Part shown: one piece after another, positions 43,780-53,029 of the stretch
How the letters are laid out: every line of letters starts with the position of its first letter
Numbering within the stretch: position 1 is the stretch's first letter
From: Bacteroidales bacterium
GTDB lineage: Bacteria > Bacteroidota > Bacteroidia > Bacteroidales > F082
DNA: 58,012 nucleotides
Assembly (NCBI GenBank): GCA_024400295.1
Contig: JAKSNA010000015.1
Span: 1 to 58,012 of the forward strand
Direction: 5' to 3'
The notes under the pieces: model-generated
Seen by the model: the letters and a program-made list of their open reading frames with translations, nothing else
Database searches by the model: none
Told to the model about the DNA's origin: nothing
Translations under genes and position numbers: made by a program

Positions 43780-45342
43780 TTATCGTATTATCAGCTTCAT
43801 CGAAACACCGTTCATCTTCACGAAATAAACGCCGCTTTCCAAATCACTGACATTCAATTCTTTTTTGTCGGAAATCTCAAATCTCTTCACAACCTGCCCG
43901 ACCATGTTGACAATCTCAACTTCTGTCCCGATGTTTGAATTGTTAATGATTGTTAACATTTCCGTCGCAGGATTAGGATAAATTTCAAAATTGAAATCAG
44001 ACGGTGCGTTGTGATCTGTCACAGATGCTCCGCTTATCGGGTTTGCAAGCTCGGTGAGGCAGCCGATGTTCATCTGCGTGTAACGCTGCGACATCTCGAA
44101 GCTGTTGACGCTGTTGCCGATAAGGTCTTCCGAGGTGTGGATGTACGGGCTTTTATGGTTCACATCTTCAAAAGGATAGATGCCCATGTAGCCGACGTTG
44201 TTGAAAGAGGTGTGGTCGCTGTCGCCGTAGTCGAGGTTCACGTGCTGGATCTGCATCTCTGGAAAATATACGCTTCCGACATTCATGTAATACGCGCCGA
44301 TCGGCTCGACGGAGTTCGGGTATATGCAGTCGATGTGGATTTCATCGCCCGGATTGAGATAGCCGTTCATGTCGTTGTTGAAATAACCGAGAATCTCCAT
44401 GCCTTCGCTTGCGCAGCGGTCGGCGTAGGCCTCGCTTCCGTAAAGCCCGCATTCCTCCGCAGAGAAGACGCAGTAAATGATAGAATACTCAAATTCATAT
44501 TGTGTTAATATTCTGGCACTTTCGAGCACAGCCGCCGTGCCTGTCGCGTTGTCATCGGCACCCGGACATAATCCGGAATGAGAATATGATTCGTATGAAA
44601 ATGAATCGTAGTGGCTTCCACAGACGACATACGTATCGGGGTAAAGCGTGCCGCGCTGAATGCCAATGAGGTTATAGCATGTCGCACTGCCCATCCAGGA
44701 ATTTACGTGAAATTCCTGAACCTCAGTCTCAAGTCCGAGAGCTTCCATCCTACCCTTGACCCACTCTCTCGCCTGCGCTATGTGAGTGCCATTGAACATA
44801 CGTTCGCCGTAATCCTGCAGGAACTGTACCGTCGCCTCAAGCGAGTCCATGTCCACCTGGTTCATCATCTCTCTGATGACCAGATTCTCCTCGGTGATGA
44901 CCGGATAGTCACGCGTCACGACCGGAAGTTTCGCCTCCTTGTCGAAAACGGCAACGACACCATCGTTCTTGAACGGCACCGTAATTCCTTCAATAGGTTT
45001 GACAATTAGCAGATTGTCATTTCCGTAAAGGACTTGTAAATTTTCTTTAACATTTGAAATGTAAGAATCCTGGTTTTCTTTGTCGCAATAAATGATGTAA
45101 TAAGCGTCATTGCCGGCAAACGCTTCGTTGTCTAAGACAATAACTTCCTTCTGAGCGGTGTTGAAGCCGTCAAGCGCTGTTGCGATGACAAAGCTATCAT
45201 TATAATAATGAATTTTTAGATTCGGGTTGTCGAACAATCTTTCTGTATCTTTCAGATTTTCAACATTTATTTTCACAAACTGCTGTGAAAATGCGATTGC
45301 CGATGTCAGCAGCATCGCGATTAATGCAAGCGTTTTCTTCAT
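43780..45342 (-). CDS. M28-family zinc peptidase with T9SS sorting domain
   Basis: A 520-aa secreted aminopeptidase-like protein. A signal peptide covers residues 1-19. The M28 metal site is visible in VVCGSHYDSFSYE, LCPGADDNATGTAAVLE, FSAEECGLYGSEAY, and YGDSDHTSFNNVGY. The last 75 residues form a type IX secretion C-terminal domain (IYPNPATEMLTI, VEIVNMVGQVVK, LNVSDLESGVYFVKM, KLIIR). It should therefore be exported through the Gld/Por machine encoded at 24.6-30.4 kb and placed at the surface or released (inference). Confidence 0.92.
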   Translation of the reverse strand: MKKTLALIAMLLTSAIAFSQQFVKINVENLKDTERLFDNPNLKIHYYNDSFVIATALDGFNTAQKEVIVLDNEAFAGNDAYYIIYCDKENQDSYISNVKENLQVLYGNDNLLIVKPIEGITVPFKNDGVVAVFDKEAKLPVVTRDYPVITEENLVIREMMNQVDMDSLEATVQFLQDYGERMFNGTHIAQAREWVKGRMEALGLETEVQEFHVNSWMGSATCYNLIGIQRGTLYPDTYVVCGSHYDSFSYESYSHSGLCPGADDNATGTAAVLESARILTQYEFEYSIIYCVFSAEECGLYGSEAYADRCASEGMEILGYFNNDMNGYLNPGDEIHIDCIYPNSVEPIGAYYMNVGSVYFPEMQIQHVNLDYGDSDHTSFNNVGYMGIYPFEDVNHKSPYIHTSEDLIGNSVNSFEMSQRYTQMNIGCLTELANPISGASVTDHNAPSDFNFEIYPNPATEMLTIINNSNIGTEVEIVNMVGQVVKRFEISDKKELNVSDLESGVYFVKMNGVSMKLIIR

Positions 45343-45363
45343 TTTTATTACTTTTATTATACC

Positions 45364-45409
45364 TATTTACCTAAGCACTAACTACCTATTTACCTAAATA
45401 CTAACTACC
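45364..45409. repeat. Two copies of a 23-base tandem repeat at the rluA-family gene end
   Basis: Units 45364-45386 and 45387-45409 (plus strand TATTTACCTAAGCACTAACTACC, two differences) abut. The TAG stop of the pseudouridine synthase (45394-45396) lies in the second unit, so the repeat encodes the last codons. Confidence 0.9.
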
Positions 45410-46095
45410 TGACCACCTGCTCCGAACGCGTCCCACGGCATACCTTTCGGCATCGGGGCGGTGACGGTTATTTGGGTTTTCAGCGTCGGGTGTTCGAACC
45501 CGATTTTGTAAGAATGCAGGCATATCGAGGCATCGGGGTTAGAGCGCGGATAGCCGTATTTCAGGTCGCCTTTTATCGGGCAGCCGATGTGAGCGAGCTG
45601 GCATCTGATCTGATGGTGACGGCCTGTAAGCAACTCTACTTCAAGCAGATAATAGTTCTCTGAATGTCCGATGACGCGGTAGCGCAGTGTCGCGAGTTTC
45701 GCGCCCGGCGTGCCTTCTTTCACGATGAACGACTTGTTCTGCGTCTCGTTTTTCACGATGTAATCATTCAGCTCACCTGCTTCTTTCGGAGGCTTGTTTT
45801 TCACGACGGCGAGGTAAGTCTTGTTGAAATTACGGTCTTTGACCATCACCGTCATGCGGCTGAGCGCCTTGCTGGTGCGTGCGAAGATCACCGCCCCGCT
45901 CACCGGACGGTCGAGACGATGCACTAACCCGGCAAACACCTCGCCGGGCTTGTTTTTCGTTTCTTTGATATATGCCTTCACGTCGTCAAGGAGGCAGACA
46001 TCGCCGGTCTTGTCGCCCTGCACTATCTCAGAAGGCAGCTTGTTCACGATAATCAGATGGTTATCTTCATACAAAATGCGGTCATTTATTTCCAT
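45394..46095 (-). CDS. RluA-family pseudouridine synthase
   Basis: A 233-aa RNA pseudouridine synthase. The catalytic Asp is in VHRLDRPVSGAVIFARTSKAL (usual form HRLDxxTSG). The ILYEDNHLIIVNKL start and the RNA-binding LTGRHHQIRCQLAHIGCPIKGD are typical. No S4 domain is present, so it belongs to the short RluA/RluC-like forms. I use ATG 46095, because MEINDRILYEDNH is the usual beginning and the promoter TATTTTTG lies just upstream. The last codons are made of a tandem repeat. Confidence 0.92.
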   Translation of the reverse strand: MEINDRILYEDNHLIIVNKLPSEIVQGDKTGDVCLLDDVKAYIKETKNKPGEVFAGLVHRLDRPVSGAVIFARTSKALSRMTVMVKDRNFNKTYLAVVKNKPPKEAGELNDYIVKNETQNKSFIVKEGTPGAKLATLRYRVIGHSENYYLLEVELLTGRHHQIRCQLAHIGCPIKGDLKYGYPRSNPDASICLHSYKIGFEHPTLKTQITVTAPMPKGMPWDAFGAGGQVVSI

Positions 46096-46133
46096 AGAAA
46101 CACCTTTAATTAATATCTGCGATTTTACGTCTG

Positions 46134-46141
46134 CAAAAATA
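46134..46141 (-). promoter_or_regulatory. Predicted -7 box for the pseudouridine synthase
   Basis: Minus-strand TATTTTTG followed by GCAG matches TAnnTTTG, 38 bases upstream of ATG 46095. It supports that start over longer frames. Confidence 0.55.
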
Positions 46142-46185
46142 TGCAAATTAATCAAGATTATTCGCATTGAAATGATAAAAATGTT

Positions 46186-46193
46186 TAATTTTG
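46186..46193 (+). promoter_or_regulatory. Predicted -7 box for the lipoprotein gene
   Basis: TAATTTTG followed by GCAA matches TAnnTTTG, 20 bases before ATG 46214. It is divergent from the pseudouridine synthase promoter. Confidence 0.55.
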
Positions 46194-46213
46194 CAAATTC
46201 TAAATCAATCATA

Positions 46214-47245
46214 ATGAGAAAACTGAATTTGATGATATTTGCGCTGCTTGCGATGGCGATGTCGTCATGCAACACAAAGGTGGATTTGTACAGTGACAAG
46301 GGAGACAGCACCGTCGTGTATATGATGCTTGACAGCCACGCCGACACCAATTACGCGAAGATAACCAAGTCGTTCGTCGGAAATGTCAATGAACTCGCAC
46401 AGAATTACGCGGCGTCGAATTACAGCTACAATGAGATAAAGGCATATCTCCTGAAAGACAAGGTGCCTCAAGACACCATCTGGCTTGACACCGTGTCAAA
46501 ATGGATTCCGTACGACCCGAACTCGATATTCTACAGCGGGTGTTACCAGACATATTATTACACGGCAAGAAAACTCAATTCAGGCGTGAATTACAAGCTC
46601 ATCATCAACAGAAACGACGGCGTTACGGTGTCTTCAAACGCCACGACTATTGATAATTTTGAATTCAGCATACCAAATCCAGAGCACGGGGCATCATTGA
46701 ACATAACATCCCCCGCGTCGGGAACCGTGAAATGGAAAAACAAAGGGCAGAACCTGCAGTCGAATGCCGCGTATTTTGAGGTTGTAGCACATTTCCGTTA
46801 CAAGGAGATGATGTACGAAGGGGCCGAGCCGACATATAAAGAGATAAAATGGGTCTTGGGAAAAGGAGAAGCCGCGGATTTGTATAACTCGCAATGGTGC
46901 TATTACAGCGTGAATTACAACCCGAGCGCACTTTTAAGCGTGATCGGAAACGATCCGTACCTGAAAAACAACAGTCCGTACGGCGTGAAACGTTACATAC
47001 AGAGAATCAGAGTTGAAATAACAGGCGTGGGCGACGAATTCTATAACTACTTGATTGCGAACAATTCAAGCAGCGCCATCCAAGACACGCCTGATTTCTC
47101 AAATATAGAAAACGGCCGGGGTCTCATGTCTTCACGCGTGACCAATACAGCCTATTTGATTCCTAATGAGATTTCGAGAAAAGAGATAATCAGCCGTTTC
47201 CCAAGTTATGGTTTTGTCTATGACCCCAATAATCCAATAGATTAA
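46214..47245 (+). CDS. Lipoprotein of unknown function (DUF4249-like pattern)
   Basis: A 343-aa lipoprotein (signal and lipobox in LAMAMSSCNTK, Cys19). The first domain has the look of an immunoglobulin-like extracellular fold. The second contains YNSQWCYYSVNYNPSALL, and the tail has PDFSNIENGRGLMSSRVTN, which resembles the N-x-E-x-G-x-G-x-F/M pattern of DUF4249 outer-membrane lipoproteins. I do not recognise it with certainty. It has its own promoter and a terminator and is a single-gene unit between the divergent rluA-family gene and dnaK. Confidence 0.75.
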   Translation: MRKLNLMIFALLAMAMSSCNTKVDLYSDKGDSTVVYMMLDSHADTNYAKITKSFVGNVNELAQNYAASNYSYNEIKAYLLKDKVPQDTIWLDTVSKWIPYDPNSIFYSGCYQTYYYTARKLNSGVNYKLIINRNDGVTVSSNATTIDNFEFSIPNPEHGASLNITSPASGTVKWKNKGQNLQSNAAYFEVVAHFRYKEMMYEGAEPTYKEIKWVLGKGEAADLYNSQWCYYSVNYNPSALLSVIGNDPYLKNNSPYGVKRYIQRIRVEITGVGDEFYNYLIANNSSSAIQDTPDFSNIENGRGLMSSRVTNTAYLIPNEISRKEIISRFPSYGFVYDPNNPID

Positions 47246-47311
47246 TATGTCGTTTTGTCATATCATAATAACATTTTGTCAGTAAATTAAAAAATTTAAC
47301 GCTTTATAAAT

Positions 47312-47350
47312 AATTGAGAATCAATATTTTGTTGGTTCTCAATTTTTATT
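47312..47350 (+). terminator. Terminator after the lipoprotein gene
   Basis: A 13-bp inverted repeat (47312-47324 with 47332-47344, one T-G pair) around TATTTTG, followed by TTTTATTT. It separates the lipoprotein gene from dnaK. Confidence 0.7.
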
Positions 47351-47454
47351 TACAACTTTTTGAAGGCATAATTGTTAGATTTTGGCACAAAGATTGATAA
47401 CGGCGTGTCAGTTTTGAAAAAAATAGTAACAAATAAATAAAGGAGAACAAAATT

Positions 47455-49377
47455 ATGTCAAAGATCATTGGTATTGACTTAGGAACAACCAACTCATGCG
47501 TCGCAGTCATGGAAGGCAGCGAGCCAGTAGTTATCCAGAACAGCGAAGGACACCGCACGACACCTTCAATCGTCGCATTCACCGACAACGGCGAGCGCAA
47601 GGTCGGCGAACCGGCAAAGCGTCAGGCAATCACGAACCCGTTGAGAACCGTCTATTCAATCAAGCGTTTCATGGGTGAGACATACGACAAGATGCAGAGC
47701 GAGATAGGCCGCGTCCCTTACAAAGTAGTTAAAGGACCAAACAACACACCGAGAATCGACATTGACGGCAAGCTTTACACGCCGCAGGAGATTTCGGCGA
47801 TGACTCTTCAGAAGATGAAGAAGACCGCCGAGGACTACCTCGGACAGACAGTGACGGAAGCCGTCATCACCGTTCCGGCATATTTCAGCGACTCACAGCG
47901 CCAGGCCACCAAGGAAGCCGGCGAGATAGCGGGTCTGAAGGTGCGCCGTATCATCAACGAGCCTACAGCGGCGGCGTTGGCCTACGGCCTCGACAAGAAA
48001 AAGAGCGATGTCAAAGTCGCGGTCTATGACCTCGGCGGCGGCACATTCGACATCTCAATCCTCGAACTCGGCGACGGCGTGTTTGAAGTGAAATCGACAA
48101 ACGGCAACACACACCTCGGCGGCGACGACTTCGACGAGAGGATCATCAACTGGCTCGCACAGGAGTTCATGAACGATGAGAGCATCGACCTCCGCAAAGA
48201 CCCGATGTCGCTCCAGAGACTGAAGGAAGCAGCCGAGAAGGCGAAGATCGAACTGTCGGCATCAACAGAGACAGAGATCAACCTTCCATACATAACGGCC
48301 ACACAGTCAGGGCCTAAGCACTTGGTGCGCAAGCTCTCGAGAGCCAAGTTCGAGCAGCTCTGCGACGACCTCATCCAGGCCACGATAGCACCGTGCCGCC
48401 AAGCTTTGAGCGACGCAGGCATGAGCGTGAGCGAGATCGACGACGTCATCCTCGTGGGCGGCTCGACACGTATCCCGGCCATCCAGAACATCGTCCGTGA
48501 CTTCTTCAAGAAAGAGCCTTCAAAAGGCGTGAACCCTGACGAGGTGGTCGCCATCGGCGCATCAATACAGGGCGGCGTCCTCACTGGCGAGGTGAAAGAC
48601 GTGCTTCTGCTCGACGTCACGCCGTTGTCACTCGGCATCGAGACACTCGGCGGCGTGATGACGAAGCTCATCGACTCGAACACCACGATACCTTGTAAGA
48701 AGTCGGAAGTGTTCTCGACGGCAGCCGACAACCAGCCGTCGGTCGAGATACACGTCCTTCAGGGCGAACGCCCGATGGCGAACCAGAACAAGACCATCGG
48801 CCGCTTCAACCTCGACAACATCCCGCCGGCGCCACGCGGCGTCCCGCAGATCGAGGTCACATTCGACATCGACGCCAACGGCATCCTGAACGTCTCCGCG
48901 AAAGACAAGGCGACAGGCAAGAGCCAGAGCATCCGCATCGAGGCATCGTCAGGCCTGAGCGACGACGAGATCAAGAGGATGAAGGCAGAGGCCGAAGCCA
49001 ACGCCGACGCCGACAAGAGAGAACGCGAGCGCATCGACAAGATCAACGCAGCCGACGCCATGGTCTTCAACACCGAGAAACAGCTGAAGGAATACGGCGA
49101 CAAGCTCCCGGCCGACAAGAAAGCCGAGATTGAGTCGGCACTCGAGAAGCTGAAGACGGCCCACAAGGCGCAGGACATCGCGGGCATCGACGCGGCGATG
49201 AGCGAGATGAACGCCATCTGGCAGAAGGCATCCGAGGAGATGTACAAGAACGCCGGCGCGCAGGGCGGCCCTCAGAACCCGTTCAACGGCGGTCAGCAAG
49301 GCCCTCAGAACCCTGGCGGCGACAACGGCGGCAAGGACGACAACGTCACCGATGTTGACTTTGAGGAGGTGAAATAA
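47455..49377 (+). CDS. dnaK: Molecular chaperone DnaK (Hsp70)
   Basis: ATP-dependent chaperone of 640 aa. The ATPase domain begins [21 protein letters not shown]. It carries the phosphate-2 motif [17 protein letters not shown] and the adenosine motif [15 protein letters not shown]. The linker [18 protein letters not shown] leads to the substrate-binding domain, followed by a helical lid and a Gly/Gln/Asn-rich tail ending in DVDFEEVK. There is no grpE or dnaJ beside it. The 110 bases before it hold TTAGATTTTGGCAC, only a loose promoter match, and an AAAGGAG ribosome site 9 bases before the ATG. Confidence 0.98.
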   Translation: MSKIIGIDLGTTNSCVAVMEGSEPVVIQNSEGHRTTPSIVAFTDNGERKVGEPAKRQAITNPLRTVYSIKRFMGETYDKMQSEIGRVPYKVVKGPNNTPRIDIDGKLYTPQEISAMTLQKMKKTAEDYLGQTVTEAVITVPAYFSDSQRQATKEAGEIAGLKVRRIINEPTAAALAYGLDKKKSDVKVAVYDLGGGTFDISILELGDGVFEVKSTNGNTHLGGDDFDERIINWLAQEFMNDESIDLRKDPMSLQRLKEAAEKAKIELSASTETEINLPYITATQSGPKHLVRKLSRAKFEQLCDDLIQATIAPCRQALSDAGMSVSEIDDVILVGGSTRIPAIQNIVRDFFKKEPSKGVNPDEVVAIGASIQGGVLTGEVKDVLLLDVTPLSLGIETLGGVMTKLIDSNTTIPCKKSEVFSTAADNQPSVEIHVLQGERPMANQNKTIGRFNLDNIPPAPRGVPQIEVTFDIDANGILNVSAKDKATGKSQSIRIEASSGLSDDEIKRMKAEAEANADADKRERERIDKINAADAMVFNTEKQLKEYGDKLPADKKAEIESALEKLKTAHKAQDIAGIDAAMSEMNAIWQKASEEMYKNAGAQGGPQNPFNGGQQGPQNPGGDNGGKDDNVTDVDFEEVK

Positions 49378-49410
49378 TCCCGAAAGCTCCGAATAGTTAA
49401 TAAATAAGTA

Positions 49411-49447
49411 AATCAGCGTGGCTCAATGAGTTGCGCTGATTTTTTGT
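49411..49447 (+). terminator. Terminator after dnaK
   Basis: AATCAGCG (49411-49418) pairs with CGCTGATT (49434-49441), followed by TTTTTG. It marks the end of conserved chromosomal genes before the integrated element. Confidence 0.7.
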
Positions 49448-49492
49448 TGGAAATATTTTTCGATTTTTATGGTTTTATATTGTTTTTTGTTG

Positions 49493-49500
49493 TATATTTG
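49493..49500 (+). promoter_or_regulatory. Predicted -7 box of the element's left operon
   Basis: TATATTTG followed by CAAC fits TAnnTTTG. The box is embedded in the first copy of an 11-base tandem repeat, so a protein binding the repeat would control this promoter (inference). The leader to ATG 49590 is about 83 bases. Confidence 0.5.
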
Positions 49501-49515
49501 CAACATATTTGCAAC
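49494..49515. repeat. Perfect 11-base tandem repeat at the left edge of the element
   Basis: ATATTTGCAAC occurs twice without spacing (49494-49504 and 49505-49515). It lies between the dnaK terminator and the first element gene. It could be a recombinase/excisionase arm site, an attachment-site core, or an operator. Confidence 0.7.
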
Positions 49516-49589
49516 GCGACCTAATTAACGTAAAGGTGCGACTTATTTATACTTATACATACTTGTACAAACCTATAAATTATTTTTTT

Positions 49590-50156
49590 ATGCCAGGAAG
49601 CAAATTCAAAATCGAAAAACAATGTGAAGTGTGCGGAAAGATTTTTTTCGCAAAAACAGTCTATTCAAAGTATTGCTGCAAGAACTGCTCTGATGCAGCG
49701 TACAGGCAGAACAAACGTGACAAGAAAATAGAACAGCAGCGTGCCGAACTGATTTCACAGATTCCTGCTGAAAGACCTTATATAACAGTTGGCGAAGCCG
49801 TGGCTCTCTTCGGAATCAGCCGCGACACAATTTACCGACTAATCAGAAATGGCAACATCCCTTCAATTAACATGGGTGAAAGATTGACGAGAATTTGCAG
49901 GACAAACCTTGAAGTCATGTTCGGTTCAGCTAAACCTGTTCCATCAAAACTAATTCAAACCAAGACATCCGTGCTGAAATCAGAACCTTTTGAAAAAGAA
50001 AACTGCTATACTATTGGCGAAATCAGCAAAAAGTTTGGAATATCTGACAGCACAGTCCGTAAAACCATCCGCAAGATGAGCATTCCAACTCGGCAGATCG
50101 GGAAATATGTGTATGCGCCAAAAAGTGAAATCAACAAAGTGTTTAATGCAAAATAA
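49590..50156 (+). CDS. Zinc-finger and double-HTH protein of the integrase module
   Basis: A 188-aa protein with an N-terminal zinc-ribbon-like segment (CEVCGKIFFAKTVYSKYCCKNC, four or five Cys) and two MerR/excisionase-type helix-turn-helix domains. The first contains ITVGEAVALFGISRDTIYRLI, the second YTIGEISKKFGISDSTVRKTI; both end with a wing (SINMGERLTRI; TRQIGKYVYAP). Such proteins stand before Bacteroidetes tyrosine recombinases and probably act as excisionase or regulator. ATG 49590 is chosen; the upstream frame crosses the promoter. The integrase starts 9 bases downstream. Confidence 0.82.
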   Translation: MPGSKFKIEKQCEVCGKIFFAKTVYSKYCCKNCSDAAYRQNKRDKKIEQQRAELISQIPAERPYITVGEAVALFGISRDTIYRLIRNGNIPSINMGERLTRICRTNLEVMFGSAKPVPSKLIQTKTSVLKSEPFEKENCYTIGEISKKFGISDSTVRKTIRKMSIPTRQIGKYVYAPKSEINKVFNAK

Positions 50157-50165
50157 AACCTCATT

Positions 50166-51428
50166 ATGAAAAGACCACTTTCAAACACAAAAGTAACCGT
50201 CAAACTTCGTAAATCCGAATATCATAACGAGTGGTATCTGATAATTGAGAGCTATCCGGTTTTCAAGGCTGGCTCGACAAAGCCCGCCAGAGTCATCGAA
50301 GCCGTCAACAGAACCGTCACAACTCCAATCTGGGATAAGACACGGACGGCGAGAACGACCGACACAAGCAAGACTTTCAAACCGAAACGCAATGACAACG
50401 GAATAATAATGTGCCGCAGCGAGATAGATCAGGAATCTTGCCTCTATGCCGACAACGTGCGGAAACTGCGCCAGAGAGAGTTCGACAACGCTCAACTTTA
50501 CAACGACAAAGAGGCTGAATTGGCCGAGCAAAACGAACGCTCACAATGCGATTTCATCGAGTATTTTGAGAAAATAGCGGTCGAAAGGCACAAGACATCT
50601 TCCAAGTCAATCATCATAAACTGGAAAAGAGTTACCGAAATGCTTAAGGTTTTCGCCAAAGACGGCAGTATTCTGTTTTCACAGATAGATGTCAAACTTA
50701 CCGAGGATTTCAGAAGATTCCTGCTTACCGCACCATGCGGAGGCAACAAATCAGGCAATATTTCAATCAACACGGCGGCGACTTATTTCAGCATCTTCAA
50801 GGCTGGCCTGAAACAAGCCTTCGTTGACGGATATTTGACCGTTGACCTGTCGGCGAAAATCAAAGGCATCCAAGAGCAGGAACGCCGCAGGGAACACCTC
50901 ACCGTCGATGAGCTGAACACCCTCGCCCGTACCGAATGCGACCGCCTGATTATGAAACGCGCCGCTCTGTTTTCAGCCCTTACCGGGTTGAGACATTGCG
51001 ACATTCAGAAACTTCGTTGGTCGGAAATCCAGAAAGACGGCGACATGTACCGACTGAATTTCACCCAGCAGAAGACCAAAGGCGTTGAGTACATGCCAAT
51101 ATCAGAACAGGCGTACCAGCTCTGCGGCGAGCCGCAAGCCCCGGAGCGTCTCGTTTTCGAAGACCTCCCCGACCCGTCATGGATTTCAAAACCACTTGAA
51201 CGTTGGATAAAGGCGGCGGGCATCACCAGAAAGATTACGTTCCATTGTTTCAGACACACCTACGCGACCCTCCAACTTGCCGGCGGCACCGACATCTACA
51301 CCGTCAGCAAGATGCTTGGGCACACTAACGTCAGAACCACGCAGGTTTACGCCAAAGTCGTTGACGAAAAGAAAAACAAGGCAACCGAGATAATAAAAAT
51401 TGACAACCTGAAAACAGAGGAGGAATAA
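50166..51428 (+). CDS. Tyrosine recombinase (integrase)
   Basis: A 420-aa site-specific recombinase of the Bacteroidetes mobile-element type. It has an N-terminal arm-binding domain (residues 1-110), a SAM-like core-binding domain (about 120-225), and a catalytic domain with the full set of residues: Arg in ALTGLRHCDIQKL, Lys in QQKTKGVE, HxxR in FHCFRHTYATL, a late His/Trp position in KMLGHTNVRTT, and the nucleophile Tyr in TTQVYAKVV. All active-site residues are intact, so the element may still be mobile. It is followed by an unknown gene 3 bases later. Confidence 0.95.
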   Translation: MKRPLSNTKVTVKLRKSEYHNEWYLIIESYPVFKAGSTKPARVIEAVNRTVTTPIWDKTRTARTTDTSKTFKPKRNDNGIIMCRSEIDQESCLYADNVRKLRQREFDNAQLYNDKEAELAEQNERSQCDFIEYFEKIAVERHKTSSKSIIINWKRVTEMLKVFAKDGSILFSQIDVKLTEDFRRFLLTAPCGGNKSGNISINTAATYFSIFKAGLKQAFVDGYLTVDLSAKIKGIQEQERRREHLTVDELNTLARTECDRLIMKRAALFSALTGLRHCDIQKLRWSEIQKDGDMYRLNFTQQKTKGVEYMPISEQAYQLCGEPQAPERLVFEDLPDPSWISKPLERWIKAAGITRKITFHCFRHTYATLQLAGGTDIYTVSKMLGHTNVRTTQVYAKVVDEKKNKATEIIKIDNLKTEEE

Positions 51429-51431
51429 GCT

Positions 51432-52502
51432 ATGAATCTTACCATTATACAAAACATTTGTGATGGCACTTTACGCCCGAATCTGACAAGCGATTTGAAA
51501 TTTCGAGAGTTGGCAAATATGTTCTCAAATTTGCCTGATAACCTGCAAGCCGTTGAAAGATTGTTCGCAAACAATTTTCCAACACTTCAATTTGACTTTG
51601 AGGAGGAACGACCTAATTCTATTGATGAGATTGCACCCGATTCATATACGCCCATCAATGAAAATTACATTTCCAACAAAATGGAACTTGATATACCTAA
51701 ACCTTCAAATCCAAAAGAAAAGTTTTATCAAGCAATAGTAAACTCAGAAATACAAAGAGTTAAACTTGCAATTATCGACTATGCGCAAAATCAGCGTTCC
51801 GACATCGATACACGAAAAAATATAACCGACACACTGAAAAGCATCCTGCATTTTGCCAAACGTTGCAATTCTGATAACGACCCAATAATGTTGGCACTTC
51901 GCACCAAGTTGGTATGTTTTTATGTTGAGCTGGTTGCCATCGCTTCGCCATTATTAACCCAGAACAAAAACTATCTTTCGTTTGATGATTTGATGTTTGA
52001 AGTGTTTTCAAAATACCCAAATGATGAAGAAACCAACATATACAATAATTTCTGTAATCAAGCAGTTTCGCCCAAAATACCAGCATCGATTGAAAAACAA
52101 ATCGTTGAATCAAGTCCAGAACTACAACTTCTAAAAACAAAATATGATACGTTTATGGATGCCGTACAATTATACGGTTTTTTAGAATTGTCCAAGTTGA
52201 AACAACTCACCCCAGAAAAACAATCTGAACTCGTATTTAATCTTGTGAAATCAATTCCATACGCAATTGCTATGATAAATTTTTTGGAATATCCAAAACA
52301 TTTGAAGGAAAAATATGATGGGTTTCACACCAAAGAGGCCTTGTATAGACATGTCTCAAAGGCATTAAACACAAGTCATGATACAATCAAAGGTCAATTC
52401 CTTGCATATAACAATCCCAACTCAATGAAAGCAATCAATTATACTTCATATCAATATCGTGATGAAGTAAAAATATTCTACGAAAACCTTGTTTGTAAAT
52501 AA
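51432..52502 (+). CDS. Unrecognised 356-aa element protein
   Basis: I do not recognise this gene. It is soluble, with no signal or membrane segment, and mostly helical. Its N-terminal 100 residues are polar and Asn/Pro-rich; a helical middle contains KSILHFAKRCNSDNDPIML. The last 90 residues (LPxxKQSELVFNLVKSIPYAIAMINFLEYPKHLKEKY, then ALYRHVSKALNTSHDTIKGQF) look like a small compact domain. I have the impression this C-terminal pattern recurs beside Bacteroidetes integrases, but I cannot name it. It is visibly more A/T-rich than the integrase and starts 3 bases after it, so it is probably cotranscribed. Confidence 0.8.
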   Translation: MNLTIIQNICDGTLRPNLTSDLKFRELANMFSNLPDNLQAVERLFANNFPTLQFDFEEERPNSIDEIAPDSYTPINENYISNKMELDIPKPSNPKEKFYQAIVNSEIQRVKLAIIDYAQNQRSDIDTRKNITDTLKSILHFAKRCNSDNDPIMLALRTKLVCFYVELVAIASPLLTQNKNYLSFDDLMFEVFSKYPNDEETNIYNNFCNQAVSPKIPASIEKQIVESSPELQLLKTKYDTFMDAVQLYGFLELSKLKQLTPEKQSELVFNLVKSIPYAIAMINFLEYPKHLKEKYDGFHTKEALYRHVSKALNTSHDTIKGQFLAYNNPNSMKAINYTSYQYRDEVKIFYENLVCK

Positions 52503-52678
52503 TTGATTTTCAATTACTACCCAATTTTACCCAGATTTTGGGGATATAAATACCCAACAACAGGGGAATTTTGACACAAACCTTCCCAACTTCTTTTGCA
52601 CCATTATTCGATAGTCGAGTAGTGGTTTTCTTGTTATTGGCACACTTGAAAGCCTAATGCCGAAATTTCTTAATAGAA
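52503..52678. other. Intergenic gap inside the element
   Basis: There is no gene here. The only structure I see is a repeated TTTTACCCAGATTTTGGGG-like stretch near 52523-52545 and a small TCGATAGTCGA palindrome at about 52608-52618. No TAnnTTTG box is visible, although TTCTTTTGCAC near 52592-52602 is a partial match. Confidence 0.5.
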
Positions 52679-53029
52679 ATGACAGAAATTTCATTCAACG
52701 ATATGCCACAAGCATTGGCGTATCTCATCAGCAAGGTAGAAAAATTGGAAACCTTGTTAAGTGTTCAAACAACATCAAATGTCGAATCTTCCGACCATTG
52801 GTTCAACCTGGAAGAACTCTGCGCGTATCTTCCCGACCGTCCGGCCAAGCAGACCGTCTATGGCTGGATTGGGCAGCATTACATCCCTTATCATAAAAAG
52901 GGAAAGAAACTCCAGTTTCTGAAATCAGAGATTGACGAATGGCTGATGACCGACAAACGCAAGTCGCTCGCCGAACTGCAAGCAGAAGCGGCACGCTTCG
53001 TCGGCAACAAGAAAGGAGGCCTGAGATGA
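52679..53029 (+). CDS. Helix-turn-helix protein (excisionase type)
   Basis: A 116-aa protein. A short coiled helix (ALAYLISKVEKLETLL) precedes an HTH_17-type domain, WFNLEELCAYLPDRPAKQTVYGWIGQHYIPYHKKGKKLQFLKSEIDEWL. This form is common in Bacteroidetes integrated elements between the integrase and the primase-like gene, acting as regulator or excisionase. Its stop overlaps the next start (ATGA at 53026-53029). Confidence 0.85.
   Translation: MTEISFNDMPQALAYLISKVEKLETLLSVQTTSNVESSDHWFNLEELCAYLPDRPAKQTVYGWIGQHYIPYHKKGKKLQFLKSEIDEWLMTDKRKSLAELQAEAARFVGNKKGGLR

Noticed and set aside
45487..45502. tRNA T-arm-like sequence (GGGTGTTCGAACCCGA)
   Set aside because: It lies inside the pseudouridine synthase coding region and no acceptor, D or anticodon stems can be built around it.
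47378..47399. Sigma-54-like site (TGGCAC, 5 bases, TTGA) upstream of dnaK
   Set aside because: The -12 GC, the most conserved part, is GA here, and TTTGGCAC is also produced by ordinary TAnnTTTG-type promoters in this genome.
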